From Rhabditoides inermis (taxonomy: Eukaryota > Nematoda > Chromadorea > Rhabditida > Rhabditidae): a DNA stretch of 64,000 bases. The position numbers were made by a program, and so were the translations under genes. The notes below the pieces were generated by a model. It saw only the letters and a program-made list of their open reading frames with translations, ran no database searches and had not been told where the DNA came from. This document shows, one piece after another, positions 1-11,235 of this stretch (position 1 is its first letter; every line of letters begins with the position of its first letter). The stretch is taken from NCBI GenBank assembly GCA_963966185.1, contig CAWZYM010000369.1, forward strand, positions 790,001 to 854,000. Reading direction: 5' to 3'.

Positions 1-262
1 TCATACTCATAGGTCTTACAAAGTGATATTCTAACAAATAACGCACACTAATTAAGTATATTGTATTAGAATAGAGAAATCGTGTGTGCCTTGGGAGTGG
101 CGTGTTGCGCGCGTCACAGCTCAAAACAAACGGGCGCCGCTGCGCGCCGCCCCTAATAGACATGGTACTTGCGTTAATTGAAGATTTGAACATGAATGAA
201 CGTAACGGAAATAGCATGGATCGCTAGTGGGAATACGAGAGCGGTTGCTTCAGGCAGGGTAA

Positions 263-299
263 ATGGATATGGAAGAATCTGGTAGCAGCTCGCAAAAAG
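263..299 (+). CDS. Possible 5' mini-exon, copy 1
   Basis: A short open stretch begins with ATG and reads MDMEESGSSSQK before a GTATAA donor-like site at 300. A near-identical stretch with its own donor lies at 1175-1213, which is the only reason to think it is coding. No acceptor or downstream exon could be assigned. It could equally be a piece of a small dispersed repeat. The product is not recognised. Confidence 0.25.
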
Positions 300-517
300 G
301 TATAATGAAGTTTCCATGCGTTATAAGGTGGTAAGATGGGAGAAAGATGATGCAACTATTAGAACAATCGATGGTTGTACGGACTCCATGTGCGTGGTGG
401 ATGAAATATTCATAAAAAGGATCCATGGATAAAAAGGTAATACTCTCCATGGTTTCCGGCTGTGAAATCAATTCTCATTTGACTATTGAACACTTTGCCT
501 TGCTATGAACAAATCTA

Positions 518-1069
518 CTATTCAAGACACACTACGAACACTCTACTTTGCATAGCGTCAATGGATGCAAGGCTACATATTTCTTCTACTGCTCCCACCT
601 GCTTGGCCTCGACCTCCTTCTCGTCCCTCTTCTTGGCCTCTATCTTCTTCGAAACCGGCTCGCTCTCGTCGTGGCTGCTATTCTCGGCAGGATCGGGCGA
701 AACATGAAACAATCGCCAATACTCTTCAAACATCCAACATCGTTACGATCACCTTCCCGCATACTGTCGTCCATGTACTCCTCGCCCTTCTTCGACCAAC
801 CCTCCACCACCCACCTTGGAGTACGCGGCAGCGGCTGGTGCGGCCGTGCGAGCCCCGCGCGCCAGCTCGTCCTTCTTCTTCTTCTCGTGCTTGGACACGG
901 CCGGGGCAGGTGCGGCAGGGGCGGCAGGGGCGGCAGGTGCGGCAGGTGCGGCAGGTGCGGCAGGTGCGGCAGGGGCGGCAGGGGCGGCAGCGGCGAGTGC
1001 GCGAGCGCGGGCGCCTCGGGTGCGCCCCGACACGGGGAGAGCATCCAACAGGGCCTCCGCCTCCTCCAT
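518..1069 (-). CDS. Possible two-exon Ala/Pro-rich and Lys/Glu-rich protein
   Basis: On the minus strand, 749-1069 opens with MEEAEALLDALP, runs into an Ala-Ala-Pro tandem repeat, then KHEKKKKDEL. The segment 518-733 gives an acidic/basic stretch (SPDPAENSSHDESEP, then SKKIEAKKRDEKEVEAKQ). Both have the composition of a disordered nuclear or ribosome-associated protein, unlike the CT-repeat ORFs nearby. I could not place a convincing intron between them: GTGATCG near 750 is a possible donor, but the acceptor is weak. The Ala/Pro run comes from the GCAGGTGCG-type minisatellite at 905-990, so part of the apparent protein may be repeat-driven. Function unknown. Confidence 0.3.
905..990. repeat. 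GCAGGTGCG/GCAGGGGCG minisatellite
   Basis: About nine tandem 9-bp units alternating GCAGGTGCG and GCAGGGGCG. In the minus frame they encode Ala-Ala-Pro repeats. The unit length is a multiple of three, so copy-number change would keep the frame. Confidence 0.8.
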
Positions 1070-1174
1070 CTACAACTAGAACATTCGAAAGACAAACACT
1101 GCAAATACACGAGATATTCAAAGAGCAACGAATCAGCGAACAATCAATACGACACAAGGACAAATATGAGGCAT

Positions 1175-1213
1175 ATGGATCTGGATGAATCTGATAGCAG
1201 CTCGCAAAGAAAG
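1175..1213 (+). CDS. Possible 5' mini-exon, copy 2
   Basis: Reads MDLDESDSSSQRK, then a GTAACG donor-like site at 1214. It matches the copy at 263-299 in most codons, including the Asp/Glu then Ser-Ser-Ser-Gln order. The two copies end in different phases (13 full codons here, 12 codons plus one base there), so they cannot be interchangeable exons of one transcript without another change. Confidence 0.25.
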
Positions 1214-1219
1214 GTAACG

Positions 1220-2040
1220 TGAAATTTTCGAAAGAAAATAAGTGCGGCATAAGCGATGCACAGAGTAAAAAAGACTAAAGACAGCGTCAATTGAACGATT
1301 TCGACAACGCAGCGACAAAGGCGAAGAAATAAGAATAGTGAGAAAATATCAAGCAGAAGAGAAAGAAAACGGCCCCATCCTGAAGATCAGGGAATAATAC
1401 ATTGTCCGGATAAATCCTTTAACAAAATATTCCGCAAAAGCAAAATCTATGATCGAAATCTAGGCAATGACCAAAATGAAATGGGGATGAAAGATAATGG
1501 AATGCAAAAAGTGACCACACAACATCAACACTACATATGTAAACAAACAAAAGTACGCAAAAACAATCAACGAAATTCACGCAGATGATTCAAGAAATTA
1601 CGTGGCCTTATGAAATCTTCAAAACGTTTCCAAATGACAAATAAACGAAGTCATCGAATAACGAATTTAAACTATCGGATCATTTTTTTGCTCATCATCA
1701 AAACAAGTAAACACTTGAGGACAAACCACGGAAACAAACACAAACAAATCACACTTCGACCAAGTACCAAATGGTCCGAACCACTTGGGCTCTATGAGCC
1801 ACATCAACTAACAAAGCAACAACTGACAGATGAATAGCATTCATTGTTCACGCAACTGATTTTATTGTGACTTGAAAAAAGAGGTAGGAGTACAAACAGC
1901 GAGAGCAGGTAGGTACGTATCTTAAACTCTTGAACAGCAGCGCCATCTCTGAGCACAGCCTGAAACATACAACCAACAGCACAAGGGGAAGGAGGACAAT
2001 ACTTACTCAACATGCAAGGGAGAAGGGAGGAGGCAGGCAG
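1220..2040. other. AT-rich stretch without recognisable genes
   Basis: Short ORFs only, none with coding-like composition or paired splice sites. I see no RNA gene or repeat of note here. Confidence 0.6.
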
Positions 2041-2049
2041 GCGGGACGC

Positions 2050-2577
2050 AAACATAGCAACAACGAGATCTGCAAGCAGTACATCACCATCTCTTTTCTC
2101 TCCCCTCTCTCCCTCTCCTCTCTCATACCTTCTTTCCCCCTTGCCGACGAGGTCGAGGGAGAAAGAAGACGATGCCTAGCCGCGCTAGCAGCTTGCGCTC
2201 AAATCAATCAATCAATCAATTAATCAATCAAAACTGTAAACCTACACACTCCTTTTGTATCGACCAGTGAAATCATGATTAAAAAACAACCACTTGTATA
2301 AAAATGCACGTTACGGTAGCAAATCGAGTACTACGGTAGCTAAAGTAATCAGTAGTACTACGGTGCTTAAAGTTTGTACTACGGTAGTCGTAAACTTCAA
2401 TTTTAAAATTCGAGAAAATGTGCGTTATCTTCATCTCGGCGGCGGTTGTGCAAACGGGACGCGCACACAACAAAAAATGAGAGCTGCAAGCACTGCGTCA
2501 CCTCCTCTTCCCTCTCCCCTCCTCGTCGATCAGCTTGTACAGCAGCGACCACGCCGCGCTCGCACTGTCCTGAAACG

Positions 2578-2649
<72 letters not shown>

Positions 2650-2880
2650 CTTCCAATTCAAACATGTACTAAGCATCCGATCAAAAGTTGAACACATGTT
2701 CATCAGTGAATTTATGAAAGAAATACACATTACGGTTGCAAATCGAGTACCACGGTAGCTAAAGTAGTCAGTAGTACTACGGTACATGAAAGTATGCACT
2801 ACGGTAGCCGTAGATATCAGTTTTGAAATCCGCAAAAAAATCATACCTTCAGCTCGGCGGACTTGTCTCCCTAGATGATC
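2050..2880. repeat. Two diverged tandem copies with CAAT microsatellite
   Basis: Two units each contain a CT/GA-rich stretch, an (AATC)n run (short at 2205-2230; 2578-2646 in the second), then a conserved block with repeated CTACGGTAG motifs (2290-2440 and 2695-2860). On the minus strand the ends of the units resemble exon ends (…GCCGAGATGAAG and …GCCGAGCTGAAG followed by GTATGA). This looks like a local tandem duplication of gene or repeat sequence; no product can be named. Confidence 0.55.
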
Positions 2881-3059
2881 AGCGTTGGCGGCAGGGGGTT
2901 GGAGGAGGGAAGGGAGGAGGGGAGGGAGAGAGAGAGCGGCGGTCGCAGTTGAGGAGAATGGAGCAGCGACGGACAGCACGGACACGTGGCGGAGACGGAG
3001 AGAACGCCGGCAGTGGCTGAAACGAGCATGTGCTGTTTAAGGGTCTTCTTAGATGCACT

Positions 3060-3660
3060 TTTACCCTGAACTATTGTTCGGGGTGGTCCAAAGAAGGTCC
3101 AAACAAGCCCCGAACAGCCTCGTTTTCAATGGGAAATCGTTTGGCCCAAACACCTCTTATTGAGGGCAAACTTTGCCCGAACACGTCCGAACATCGCTCG
3201 GCAGCCCCAAACAACCCCAAAAGATCAGCCCAAAACAATGAAATGAGAGAGAATCGCTTAGAGCTCGCTGGGTCCCGAAACGAGTGACCTTTCATGTGAT
3301 GATAGAGTATGATAGCATGACATCATGCCAGCCTGCGCGACCGCTCGGTCGAAACAGCTGATCGACTGCGATGAGTGAAAGTGTAAAGAAATAGGAAAGT
3401 TTGTTCACACACTAACCCCGCCCCTTTTAGCATTGGGTCAAGGTGGTTGAAATGTCGTGTGCGCAGAATGTCCAAAACCCGACAGAAATTCGGACAGTAT
3501 TGCTCGTGGGTTCGGTTGGTCTGTGCGCAGAGTGTCCATGATTGCGTTGCCCGCAGTACTTTGGGAGAGGCCTTGAGTGTGCGCAGAGTGTCCAAGAACT
3601 TAAAGTGTCCTCCGACGACAACCTGAACGGGTAGATTGTGACCAACATGCAGTGCATCAC
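3060..3660. repeat. Unknown repeat block with three TGCGCAGARTGTCC motifs
   Basis: The 3060-3300 part has CCCCGAACA/GCCCCAAACA-like words in both orientations. Between about 3455 and 3595, the motif TGCGCAGAATGTCC/TGCGCAGAGTGTCC occurs three times roughly 60 bp apart. No gene is visible. Confidence 0.45.
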
Positions 3661-3699
3661 CCAATCTCCCTCTTTCCCTTACCTCTCTCCCTCTCTCCT

Positions 3700-3707
3700 G
3701 TTCCTGT

Positions 3708-3739
<32 letters not shown>

Positions 3740-4610
3740 AAAACCAAAAGGTGTGTATACTAATAAGATTATTCCACATGTCATAGGGCCTTCGATTGTT
3801 CGCATTGATCACTGTTTGAGGCAGCCGCGGTGTACCCGCCGATAGCAGCAAGCGATAACCGAAAGGATAGAGGACGCAGATTGGATGAGAAGAAAGAGCG
3901 CGAAAGATTGCGGGCAGGCCGGCCAATAAGTACGAGGCAATATTACACAGAAAAAGTACTGTAATTGTGAGCGGGATATTGATATGTAACTCTTGCAAGT
4001 CTTGTTTTGTCGTGTATTTCACAACCAACTTCGTTTCGAACAACATTGCGAGGCAAAACAACACACACAAGAATGGCGAGATGAAAAAAACAAAACCATG
4101 TTTACCTGGTTGGCCTTTTTCGGCGAGTGAGTGAGCAGCAGCGACGAACGAGCGAACAAGGGAGTGGAAAGAGAAGGAAGGGAGGAAAGCGGAGGAGAAC
4201 TGCAGTCATCGGCAATCAATCAAAACAACACAAACTGCGCTACGAGTAAAATAGGAAGAAGCCATATCTTTTCAAACACGCCAGTCCGCATTTCTTGTCA
4301 TCTTCTCCCTGCTTTGCCGTGTCTTCCTTGAACAGCTACCGCCACGCGCTTCTCAAAATTCTAGGTACCGTACCCCGATTCAATGTACAGTACTCTTCAT
4401 CTCTCACCGTACTCGTGAAAAAGGGCTTTCTGGCGCTGGTCGCGCGCCGCTTCACAGGTGTAGTGCCTACAACAAACTACGATATACTAAAATTCGAGCT
4501 ACCGTACACTGTTGCTCTATTTAAAATCGCGATCAAAGAACGAACGATAGCCAAACAGCAACACAAATCGCTTCAACAAAACGGACCAAAGCAGTTTTTG
4601 AGACGAGAAA

Positions 4611-4644
<34 letters not shown>

Positions 4645-5600
4645 GATCTATATCATTACAATACTATGGGAACAAAGAGAACACCAGCACCCACTCGAAT
4701 CGAAGACTGTTCTACAGCGCGTGCGGGAAGGGGATGGGAACAGGCCGACACGCAGTAAGCGGAGTCGTTCGCTCAGTCAGGGAGCAAGCGTTCAACCGAT
4801 CCTGAAAATCGCCATTGAAGCAAACAACAACAACGAATCCACCTGCCAGAGGGGAAAGTGGGAATGTTGAAGTGACCGCGCGACGCGAGACAGCTATGGA
4901 GAAATGACGGAGGGAGGAGGGAATGAATGATAGACACTAATCGCGTGCGTGAGAAAAAACAACAACAACAACATATACAAGCGATATATGAACACAAATG
5001 AAACATCGAGACGCGCGAGTGACCCACCGTGGAATAAGGCAGGAATAGCGAACGGTCTATTCGTTTGCTAGTCCGCAATAGCTCATTCGCCCGCAGCAGA
5101 AGGAATGTTAGCGGCTAGTGGCGGACACTCAAAAGACACGAGGTCCTCGTAATATGGTAACAATCAACGAAACAATGCGTTTCGTCGCAATACAACGATG
5201 AACTTTGAGCGTGACGTCATTGAATTCTTCAACAGCAGTGATAACACATTGTAAATCCCGCATAATTATTTATAATAATTTTGATTATACGCTTTAAATG
5301 ATCAGCTGTCAACAAAGTAGATGAATACGAAGTTTCAATAATCTAATTCAAAAATTTTCGAATGGCGCTCTTTGAGGTCTCGCAACGATACTGTATTTGT
5401 GGGAAGCTTTCAAAGCAGGTGGTTTGATCAATTTTTCGACATTTCAATAAAACATAATCCGTATAAGATGAATATTTTCGAAGCTAAGTAGACGTCAAAC
5501 TGCAAAAGTATGACTTTATCACTAATTTAGGTGGATATATCGTAAAGTAAAATATCTATACAGTATTGCAAGTGCAGATGTATCATCTGACAGAGTATTT
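3700..5600. other. Intergenic sequence, no gene recognised
   Basis: Contains a (GTT)n run at about 4612-4644 and short AAC-rich runs near 4827 and 4957. ORFs up to 191 codons on the plus strand have no splice or family support. AT-rich between 5200 and 5600. Confidence 0.5.
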
Positions 5601-5670
5601 TATCACAATCTCACACAACGAAACCCGGCTAGAGTGGCACTAGGAATGGGCTGGATGGAGACGACTACGC

Positions 5671-5832
<162 letters not shown>

Positions 5833-6700
5833 AGAGTGCGCGTGCTTTTGTCGTTGAAGAGTGAAGCCGCTTGTGTAGTTTGTTTAACATGGACTTATCA
5901 GATAGACATCTGCCTCTTCGCAGAATCGACCAAATGTTGATGTCTGGCCGGCGCTCTTTCCACTAGCATACCACGCGCGTTTCCGCCACGTTTCCTTTCA
6001 TTCACATATCTGCTCCTGAAAAATGTTGTTCCGCGACGATTTCGGGCAGCCGTGGCAAACATAAAATACCTATTTGAGTCGGTTTCACTCTGATTTTTTG
6101 TTATGTTCGAAAAAAAAACTTTCCGGATAGAACTATAGTATTGTAGTAGGAATGCAAATGAACAGGGATTTGAAAAATTCTACGTGGGTTTTTGACGAAG
6201 AGAGAAAGATCTGATACCGGAATGTCTTGGGATCTCGTGATTCGCGAAGGTATTCTATTGCCACGGACCTGCTCAGGGCATTCTCCATCTTTGATCGTTC
6301 TCTGGAGGCTCGAGTGATAACAGGGATCCGCAATGCTCCATTCACTATGTAGTTAATGGTAAAATAGAAGCAGGTTATCGGACCTTTGCAAAATTATATA
6401 AGCTCATCTCATGATTATGCAGTATCCGTTTCTTATATGCTTGCATCCCACCACCCCTAAAGTGTTTTTGAGTGCAGAGAGGAGATGACAATGGCGAGGT
6501 CGCGATGGCGGTGTTATATATTCGTTCTTTGTATATTCTCTATGTAACAATAAACGTATATGGATAATTGTGTTCTGTCTGAATGAGAGGGAACTCCTGG
6601 GAATATCTAAGGATACGTCAGAAACATGGGAGAGATCGAAAGTTAGGGCAGTTTGTCTTGACCAGAGAGGAGAAAGATACAGAGAGAAGGAGAGAGAAAC

Positions 6701-6747
<47 letters not shown>

Positions 6748-6799
6748 GTCATATTGGATTCGCACAGTCATATTGGTTTCGCAATGTTGTACGTTTCAG

Positions 6800-7086
6800 C
6801 GCAGTATGGCAGATATGGCTATCATCCGTATGGAATGGGAGGAATGGGTGGATACGGTGGAGGTTACGGTGGAGAATACGGTATGGGAGGAGGATACGGT
6901 ATGTTTCTGTTCAAACATCTAAATCTCAGTTATACATCGCCTACTGCATGTCATCGTTCAAATACGTTTATATAAATACAATTTTGATTTACAATTGAAA
7001 TTATTTCAGGAATGCGCCGTAGGATGTACGGAGGATACGGTATGGGAGGAGGCATGCCGTACGGTGGCATGATGTACGGAAAATAG
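6800..7086 (+). CDS. Gly/Tyr-rich secreted peptide (YGGYG type), 5' exon missing
   Basis: Two exons, 6800-6898 and 7010-7086, join in phase. The first follows the acceptor TACGTTTCAG, the second follows TTATTTCAG, and the donor is GTATGT. The product begins QYGRYGYHPYGMGG, continues with GGYGG-type repeats, has a short RRR step and ends GGMMYGK. The composition and the terminal GK resemble nematode YGGYG peptides of the nlp-29/cnc antimicrobial class. The first exon starts one base into a codon; if that codon is GCG the join reads Ala-Gln, a typical signal-peptide boundary, so a signal exon ending in G is expected upstream. I did not find it; a TATATAA-like site lies near 6393. Antimicrobial function is inferred from family resemblance only. 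Confidence 0.65.
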
Positions 7087-7492
7087 ATACTGTACTGTTA
7101 AAATGCTACTATATTTTCTCAACTCACCAGTACGTGTTTTTTGAATGAAATTGCATCGATAAACGTATCCATCACTTTCTTGTCGTTGTCAACGTTTCAA
7201 ACAAGTGATGGCGGATTCAATGATTTTGCTAACGCCACTTTCAAAGAATGTAACAAGTAAATACCTTTTCTAAAGGAGGGGTACCTTTTTTGAATCAAGG
7301 AAAGGAGTGGAAAAGGTATAAGGGGGAACTGCTGGGGATCGAGTCAGATTGCGCAAGACGAGATGAGATCGTTTCTCTCAACATGTCAAAACTACTCACT
7401 TCCTTCCATGTAAAGCTAATCACTTTTCATGATGAGAGACTGTGAGACCGAGAGAGTTTTCTTCCATAAAAGTCGCAAACTAGAATTGAATC

Positions 7493-7496
<4 letters not shown>

Positions 7497-7549
<53 letters not shown>
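7497..7549. repeat. (AT)n microsatellite
   Basis: About 26 AT dinucleotides. Confidence 0.95.
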
Positions 7550-7551
<2 letters not shown>

Positions 7552-8034
7552 TAGCAACACTTCTGGAAAACCGGATAACGCGATTTCAATATTACTATCC
7601 TACGCCGTTCTACTACTCTTTTTTTGAGAAAGAGAGGACCTTGCTCTCCACTCCTCTTTCCTTTTTAGATGCTCATTGAATCATTCATTCGTATGCTGAG
7701 TGCGCTCACAAACACTTTTAGTTTGATGTTTGTATCTGATGGCAATGCATTTTTCGTGCTCCTATTGATATGAATATTTCTGTGTAATAAATTCGTAACT
7801 CTTAAAGGCAATAGAGCATGACGAGTAATTTGACGCTTAGAGAGAGATGTGTGTGCTTTTCTCAAATTACCTCTATCTACCATCATGACTTTATTTACCA
7901 GTTGTACACTTTGACTATTGACTTGTTTCATGTGGATCTCTGAAATCTGAATTGTTCAGTCGAATTTCAATAATGTCACTCGAGTGACAATCTGCCGCAC
8001 TCCGCTCCAATTCCGCTCATTAGACGGCGATTCT

Positions 8035-8090
8035 CTCTCTCCCCCCTTCTCTCTCTCCCCTCTCTCTTTCTCTCTCCCTCTCTCTTTCTT

Positions 8091-8130
<40 letters not shown>

Positions 8131-8658
8131 CTCTCTTCCCTCTCTCTCTTTCTGTCTCTCTCTCTTTCTGTCTCGCTCTCCCCCCCTCTCTCCCCCTCTC
8201 TCTTTCTCCCTCTCTCTCTTCCTCTCTCTCTTTTCTCTCTTTTCTGTCTTTCACTCTCTCTCTCTTTCTCTTTCTCTTTCTCTCTCCCGCTTTCTCTTTC
8301 TCTATCCCCCTCTCTTTTTCTTCCTTTCTCTCTCTTCCTCTCTCTCTCTTTCTTTCTCTCTCTCCCTCTCTCTCTCTTTCTTCCTTTCTTTCTTTCTTTC
8401 TCTCCCTCTCCCTCTCGCTCTCCCTCTCCCTATCCCTATCCCTCTCCCCTCCCTCTCCCTCTCCCTCTCACTCTCCCTCTCCCTCTCCCTCTCCCTCTCC
8501 CTCTCCCTCTCCCTCTCCCTCTCCCTCTCCCTCTCCCTCTCCCTCTCCCTCTCCCTCTCCCTCTCCCTCTCCCTCTCCCTCTCCCTCTCCCTCTCCCTCT
8601 CCCTCTCTCTCCTCTCTCTTTATCTCTCTCCCTCTCCCCCCCCCCTCTCTCTCCCTCT

Positions 8659-8700
<42 letters not shown>
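8035..8700. repeat. CT-rich tract containing a (CCCTCT)n hexamer array
   Basis: Mixed CT, CTTT and CCCT runs, with an almost pure CCCTCT hexamer array at about 8403-8606. The 258-codon Pro/Leu/Ser ORF across it and the Gly/Glu ORF opposite are consequences of the repeat. Confidence 0.9.
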
Positions 8701-8705
<5 letters not shown>

Positions 8706-8944
8706 GTTCCGGAAATTGTATAAGTGGCTGGCCGCTCGGACGCGAAAATACGCTCATTAGTAGTGTCGTCCGAATAGCGAATGTCCAATAATCCACTACG
8801 TTGCGCAATTTGAAATATTCATGTCTTCCTTTCCCACTCAATATATCTTCTGATTCATGTTCTGCTCGATCGATCGCCCGCAGAATGTGTGTTCCTATTG
8901 TTCATTTTGCAGAGTGTTTGCATACTTCATTTTTGCCACTCTGC

Positions 8945-8986
<42 letters not shown>

Positions 8987-9296
8987 CTCTCTCTCTCTCT
9001 CTCTCTCTTTATCGTTTTCAACACTTGTTCTCTTTCTTCGAGATGCTTCCGAAACACGGCCAAACTGTGCTCCGAAAGCGTTGTCTTCCAAAACGACAGA
9101 ACATTGTGTTACCACGAGATTGATCAAACAATGAAGTAGCGTTCCTTATATTCTTCGAAACTTGCTTTGCAACTGCCGTAGAAACGCTTTCGAGACTCGC
9201 GATCGAAACTGTGGTTTGAAGTTTGAAGTATGTTTCGATGAAACCACGACTCCTGCCCCCCTCTCTCTCTCCTCTCTCTAAGCCAAGATCGCACTA

Positions 9297-9300
<4 letters not shown>

Positions 9301-9363
<63 letters not shown>
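9301..9363. repeat. (AT)n microsatellite
   Basis: About 31 AT dinucleotides ending 12 bp before a coding exon's acceptor. Confidence 0.95.
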
Positions 9364-9366
<3 letters not shown>

Positions 9367-9375
9367 TTCTTTCAG

Positions 9376-9737
9376 CTATGCGATGGATCCCCACCTCGTC
9401 AATCTGTTTCTTCTGAAGGGAGTGGGAGTGATTGGACTGGTGGCTGCACTCGCATTCGCCGCGTTGATGACTCAGCCGCCGTTGACAAGGTAGTCGTCAT
9501 TTCCATCGAAGTCTTGTTGTTGTGTGGTAAGTTTCATCAGAAATGATTTCCGAGGTGTGTGAACGAGAAAATCGCGAGTAGTCGGCAGGTGTTTCGGGAG
9601 TAGCACCGCTACCTGTTTTTGGGATGTGTGAGTGACTTATGAAAACGTATTTTTCAGAACAAACTGCTACTGTTACTAATTGCAGACTGAAACGTCGCTA
9701 TTTTCCCGGCGAGCAGGACTACGAGTTCATCATTTGA
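9376..9737 (+). CDS. Small single-pass membrane protein, copy 1 (3' exons)
   Basis: Exons 9376-9489 and 9686-9737. The first follows TCTTTCAG and ends in phase 2 before GTAGTC; the second follows ATTGCAG. The reading is YAMDPHLVNLFLL, a hydrophobic segment of about 23 residues (GVGVIGLVAALAFAALM), QPPLTR, then a charged tail LKRRYFPGEQDYEFII and stop. The paralog at 35444-35811 has the same exon phases and nearly the same protein, which supports it as a real gene. The upstream exon was not identified; an ORF starting at 9042 (MLPKHGQTVLRKR) is a candidate. It may be an organelle or ER small membrane subunit, but I do not recognise the family. Confidence 0.65.
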
Positions 9738-9739
9738 AT

Positions 9740-10011
9740 CTCCCGCCCTTATATGTGTAAATAGTATTGCGTACTAGCTTATTACATGTGCTATTCACTA
9801 ATTCACTAAATGATTTGTACAGCGTTCGAGTCTCTCCTCCTCTCTCCTTCCATGACTACCGAATATCTCAAATTTACATCTTTTCGAAAATTCGACGCTC
9901 TCATCTTTTCGTGTGACGTGTATAAACAATGCTACTACAACAAAACAAAGAATCAATAAACAATAATGATAAAAACAGTGTATTTATTGTACGTTGTACG
10001 TGAATACATAG

Positions 10012-10075
<64 letters not shown>

Positions 10076-10330
10076 CATCTCAATGTTCACTTTATATTTG
10101 TGCACACATGATATAAATATAAGTGTATGAACAATGAGAGAGAATCATCTCTAGAAAAGTACATACGTAATAGAAAGTGATTTGTCTCCATCTAATTCAA
10201 CAAAAGCGCATGCATATTTTGAAATCACTTTCAATATCATAACAAAATAATAGTAACACAAACCTGCTCTCGCAAATTGTGATTGTTAACGTATTATCAT
10301 GTATATATTTTAATCAGTTCTTAACAAGAC
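9740..10330. other. AT-rich intergenic with (AT)n at 10015-10073
   Basis: Carries the conserved 3' UTR of the small membrane-protein gene up to about 9800, then non-coding AT-rich DNA with a long (AT)n run. No gene seen. Confidence 0.6.
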
Positions 10331-10394
10331 ACGACAACACATATATACATTGCGTTGTCGTGTCTTACCATTGGGCACTGCAATACACTGCAAT

Positions 10395-10436
<42 letters not shown>

Positions 10437-11070
10437 ATGCGCGCATCCGGGCGTTGTTCTGTGACTAGTGTTGTGTTTGGATTGAGTACTATGATTCTGA
10501 TTGGATATCTACTTATCACTGTTCTCTATCACGTTGCTGTTCCCATCCAGCACGTGCCATCTGATTTCGAGCGTTCGTGTTCCCCTGTGTCCACTGCTCG
10601 GCTTTCCTCTCACGCACTTGTTGCGCTATGCTCGTCAAAAGACCTTCGTAAGTCAGACTCTGTCAGTGGTTCTGCAAAGGCAATGTCTACTTCTTCCGAT
10701 CTGTTTGTGTTGTGCATTGGTTCGTGCGTGGGTATTTCCGGTGGCGTGTGTCTCGGCCCAAGCCGGACGGCGTCCTCTCGGCCCCGCTTATTGATTGGTG
10801 ACACATCGCATTTCGATCTGCGAGATATCGATTATCGTATCGCATTTGGTGGTGTATGTTTTACGCGATTGGGTGTGACTGTGATTGCCCGGGATTGTGG
10901 ATGTCTCACTGGTCCCCTCCAGTGTTCCCCTTTCCTCCTCTCATGGTCCGCTACGATTTGTATTGACTGCCCCCGCGAGAACGAGATCACCGGTCGAAAG
11001 ACTGATACAGTTGTCCCCCCTCTGGTGTATGAGGTATATATAGTTGACCCCCCCTCTGGTGTATGAGGTA
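10437..11070 (+). CDS. Retroelement N-terminal segment with hydrophobic stretch
   Basis: Starts MRASGRCSV and contains a hydrophobic run (STMILIGYLLITVLYHVAV) that could span a membrane, then Ser-rich sequence, and a second hydrophobic/Cys-rich region. It ends in a shifted frame (…VDPPSGV, stop) just after the first PPLVYE repeat because of an extra C near 11050. The frame on the far side of that C is the main retroelement frame, so this is most likely the N-terminus of the same protein. A membrane-like N-terminus is not something I know from NeSL proteins. Confidence 0.5.
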
Positions 11071-11235
11071 TATACAGTTGACCCCCCTCTGGTGTATGAG
11101 GTATATACAGTTGTCCCCCCTCTGGTGTATGAGGAATATACAGTTGTCCCCCCTCTGGTGTATGAGGAATATACTGATTTCCCCCCTCTGGTGTATGAGG
11201 AAACGAAATTCGATCCACCTCTGATAAAGGAGGCA
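11020..11235 (+). repeat. ~33 bp coding tandem repeat (PPLVYE-EYTV)
   Basis: About seven units of CCCCTCTGGTGTATGAGGAA plus a variable AT-rich half, each coding PPLVYE(V/E)YTV(V/D). The last unit is diverged (DPPLIKEAKGYD). The second unit has seven C instead of six, shifting the frame. Confidence 0.9.

Larger units (their letters stand above)
7540..9900 (+). repeat. Duplicated ~2 kb block, copy 1
   Basis: Matches 34130-36060 in the same orientation. Shared landmarks in order: CATAGCAACAC near 7551 and 34138; the CTACTACTC block near 7610; the GTATAAGTG(G/T)(C/G)TGGCCGCTCGGACGC block at about 8717 and 34800; long CT tracts; the membrane-protein exons; and the 3' UTR words GTGTAAATAGTATTGCGTAC. 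The simple-repeat parts differ greatly in length between copies (about 670 bp of CT here at 8035-8700, about 105 bp there), while the exons are strongly conserved. Confidence 0.8.
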
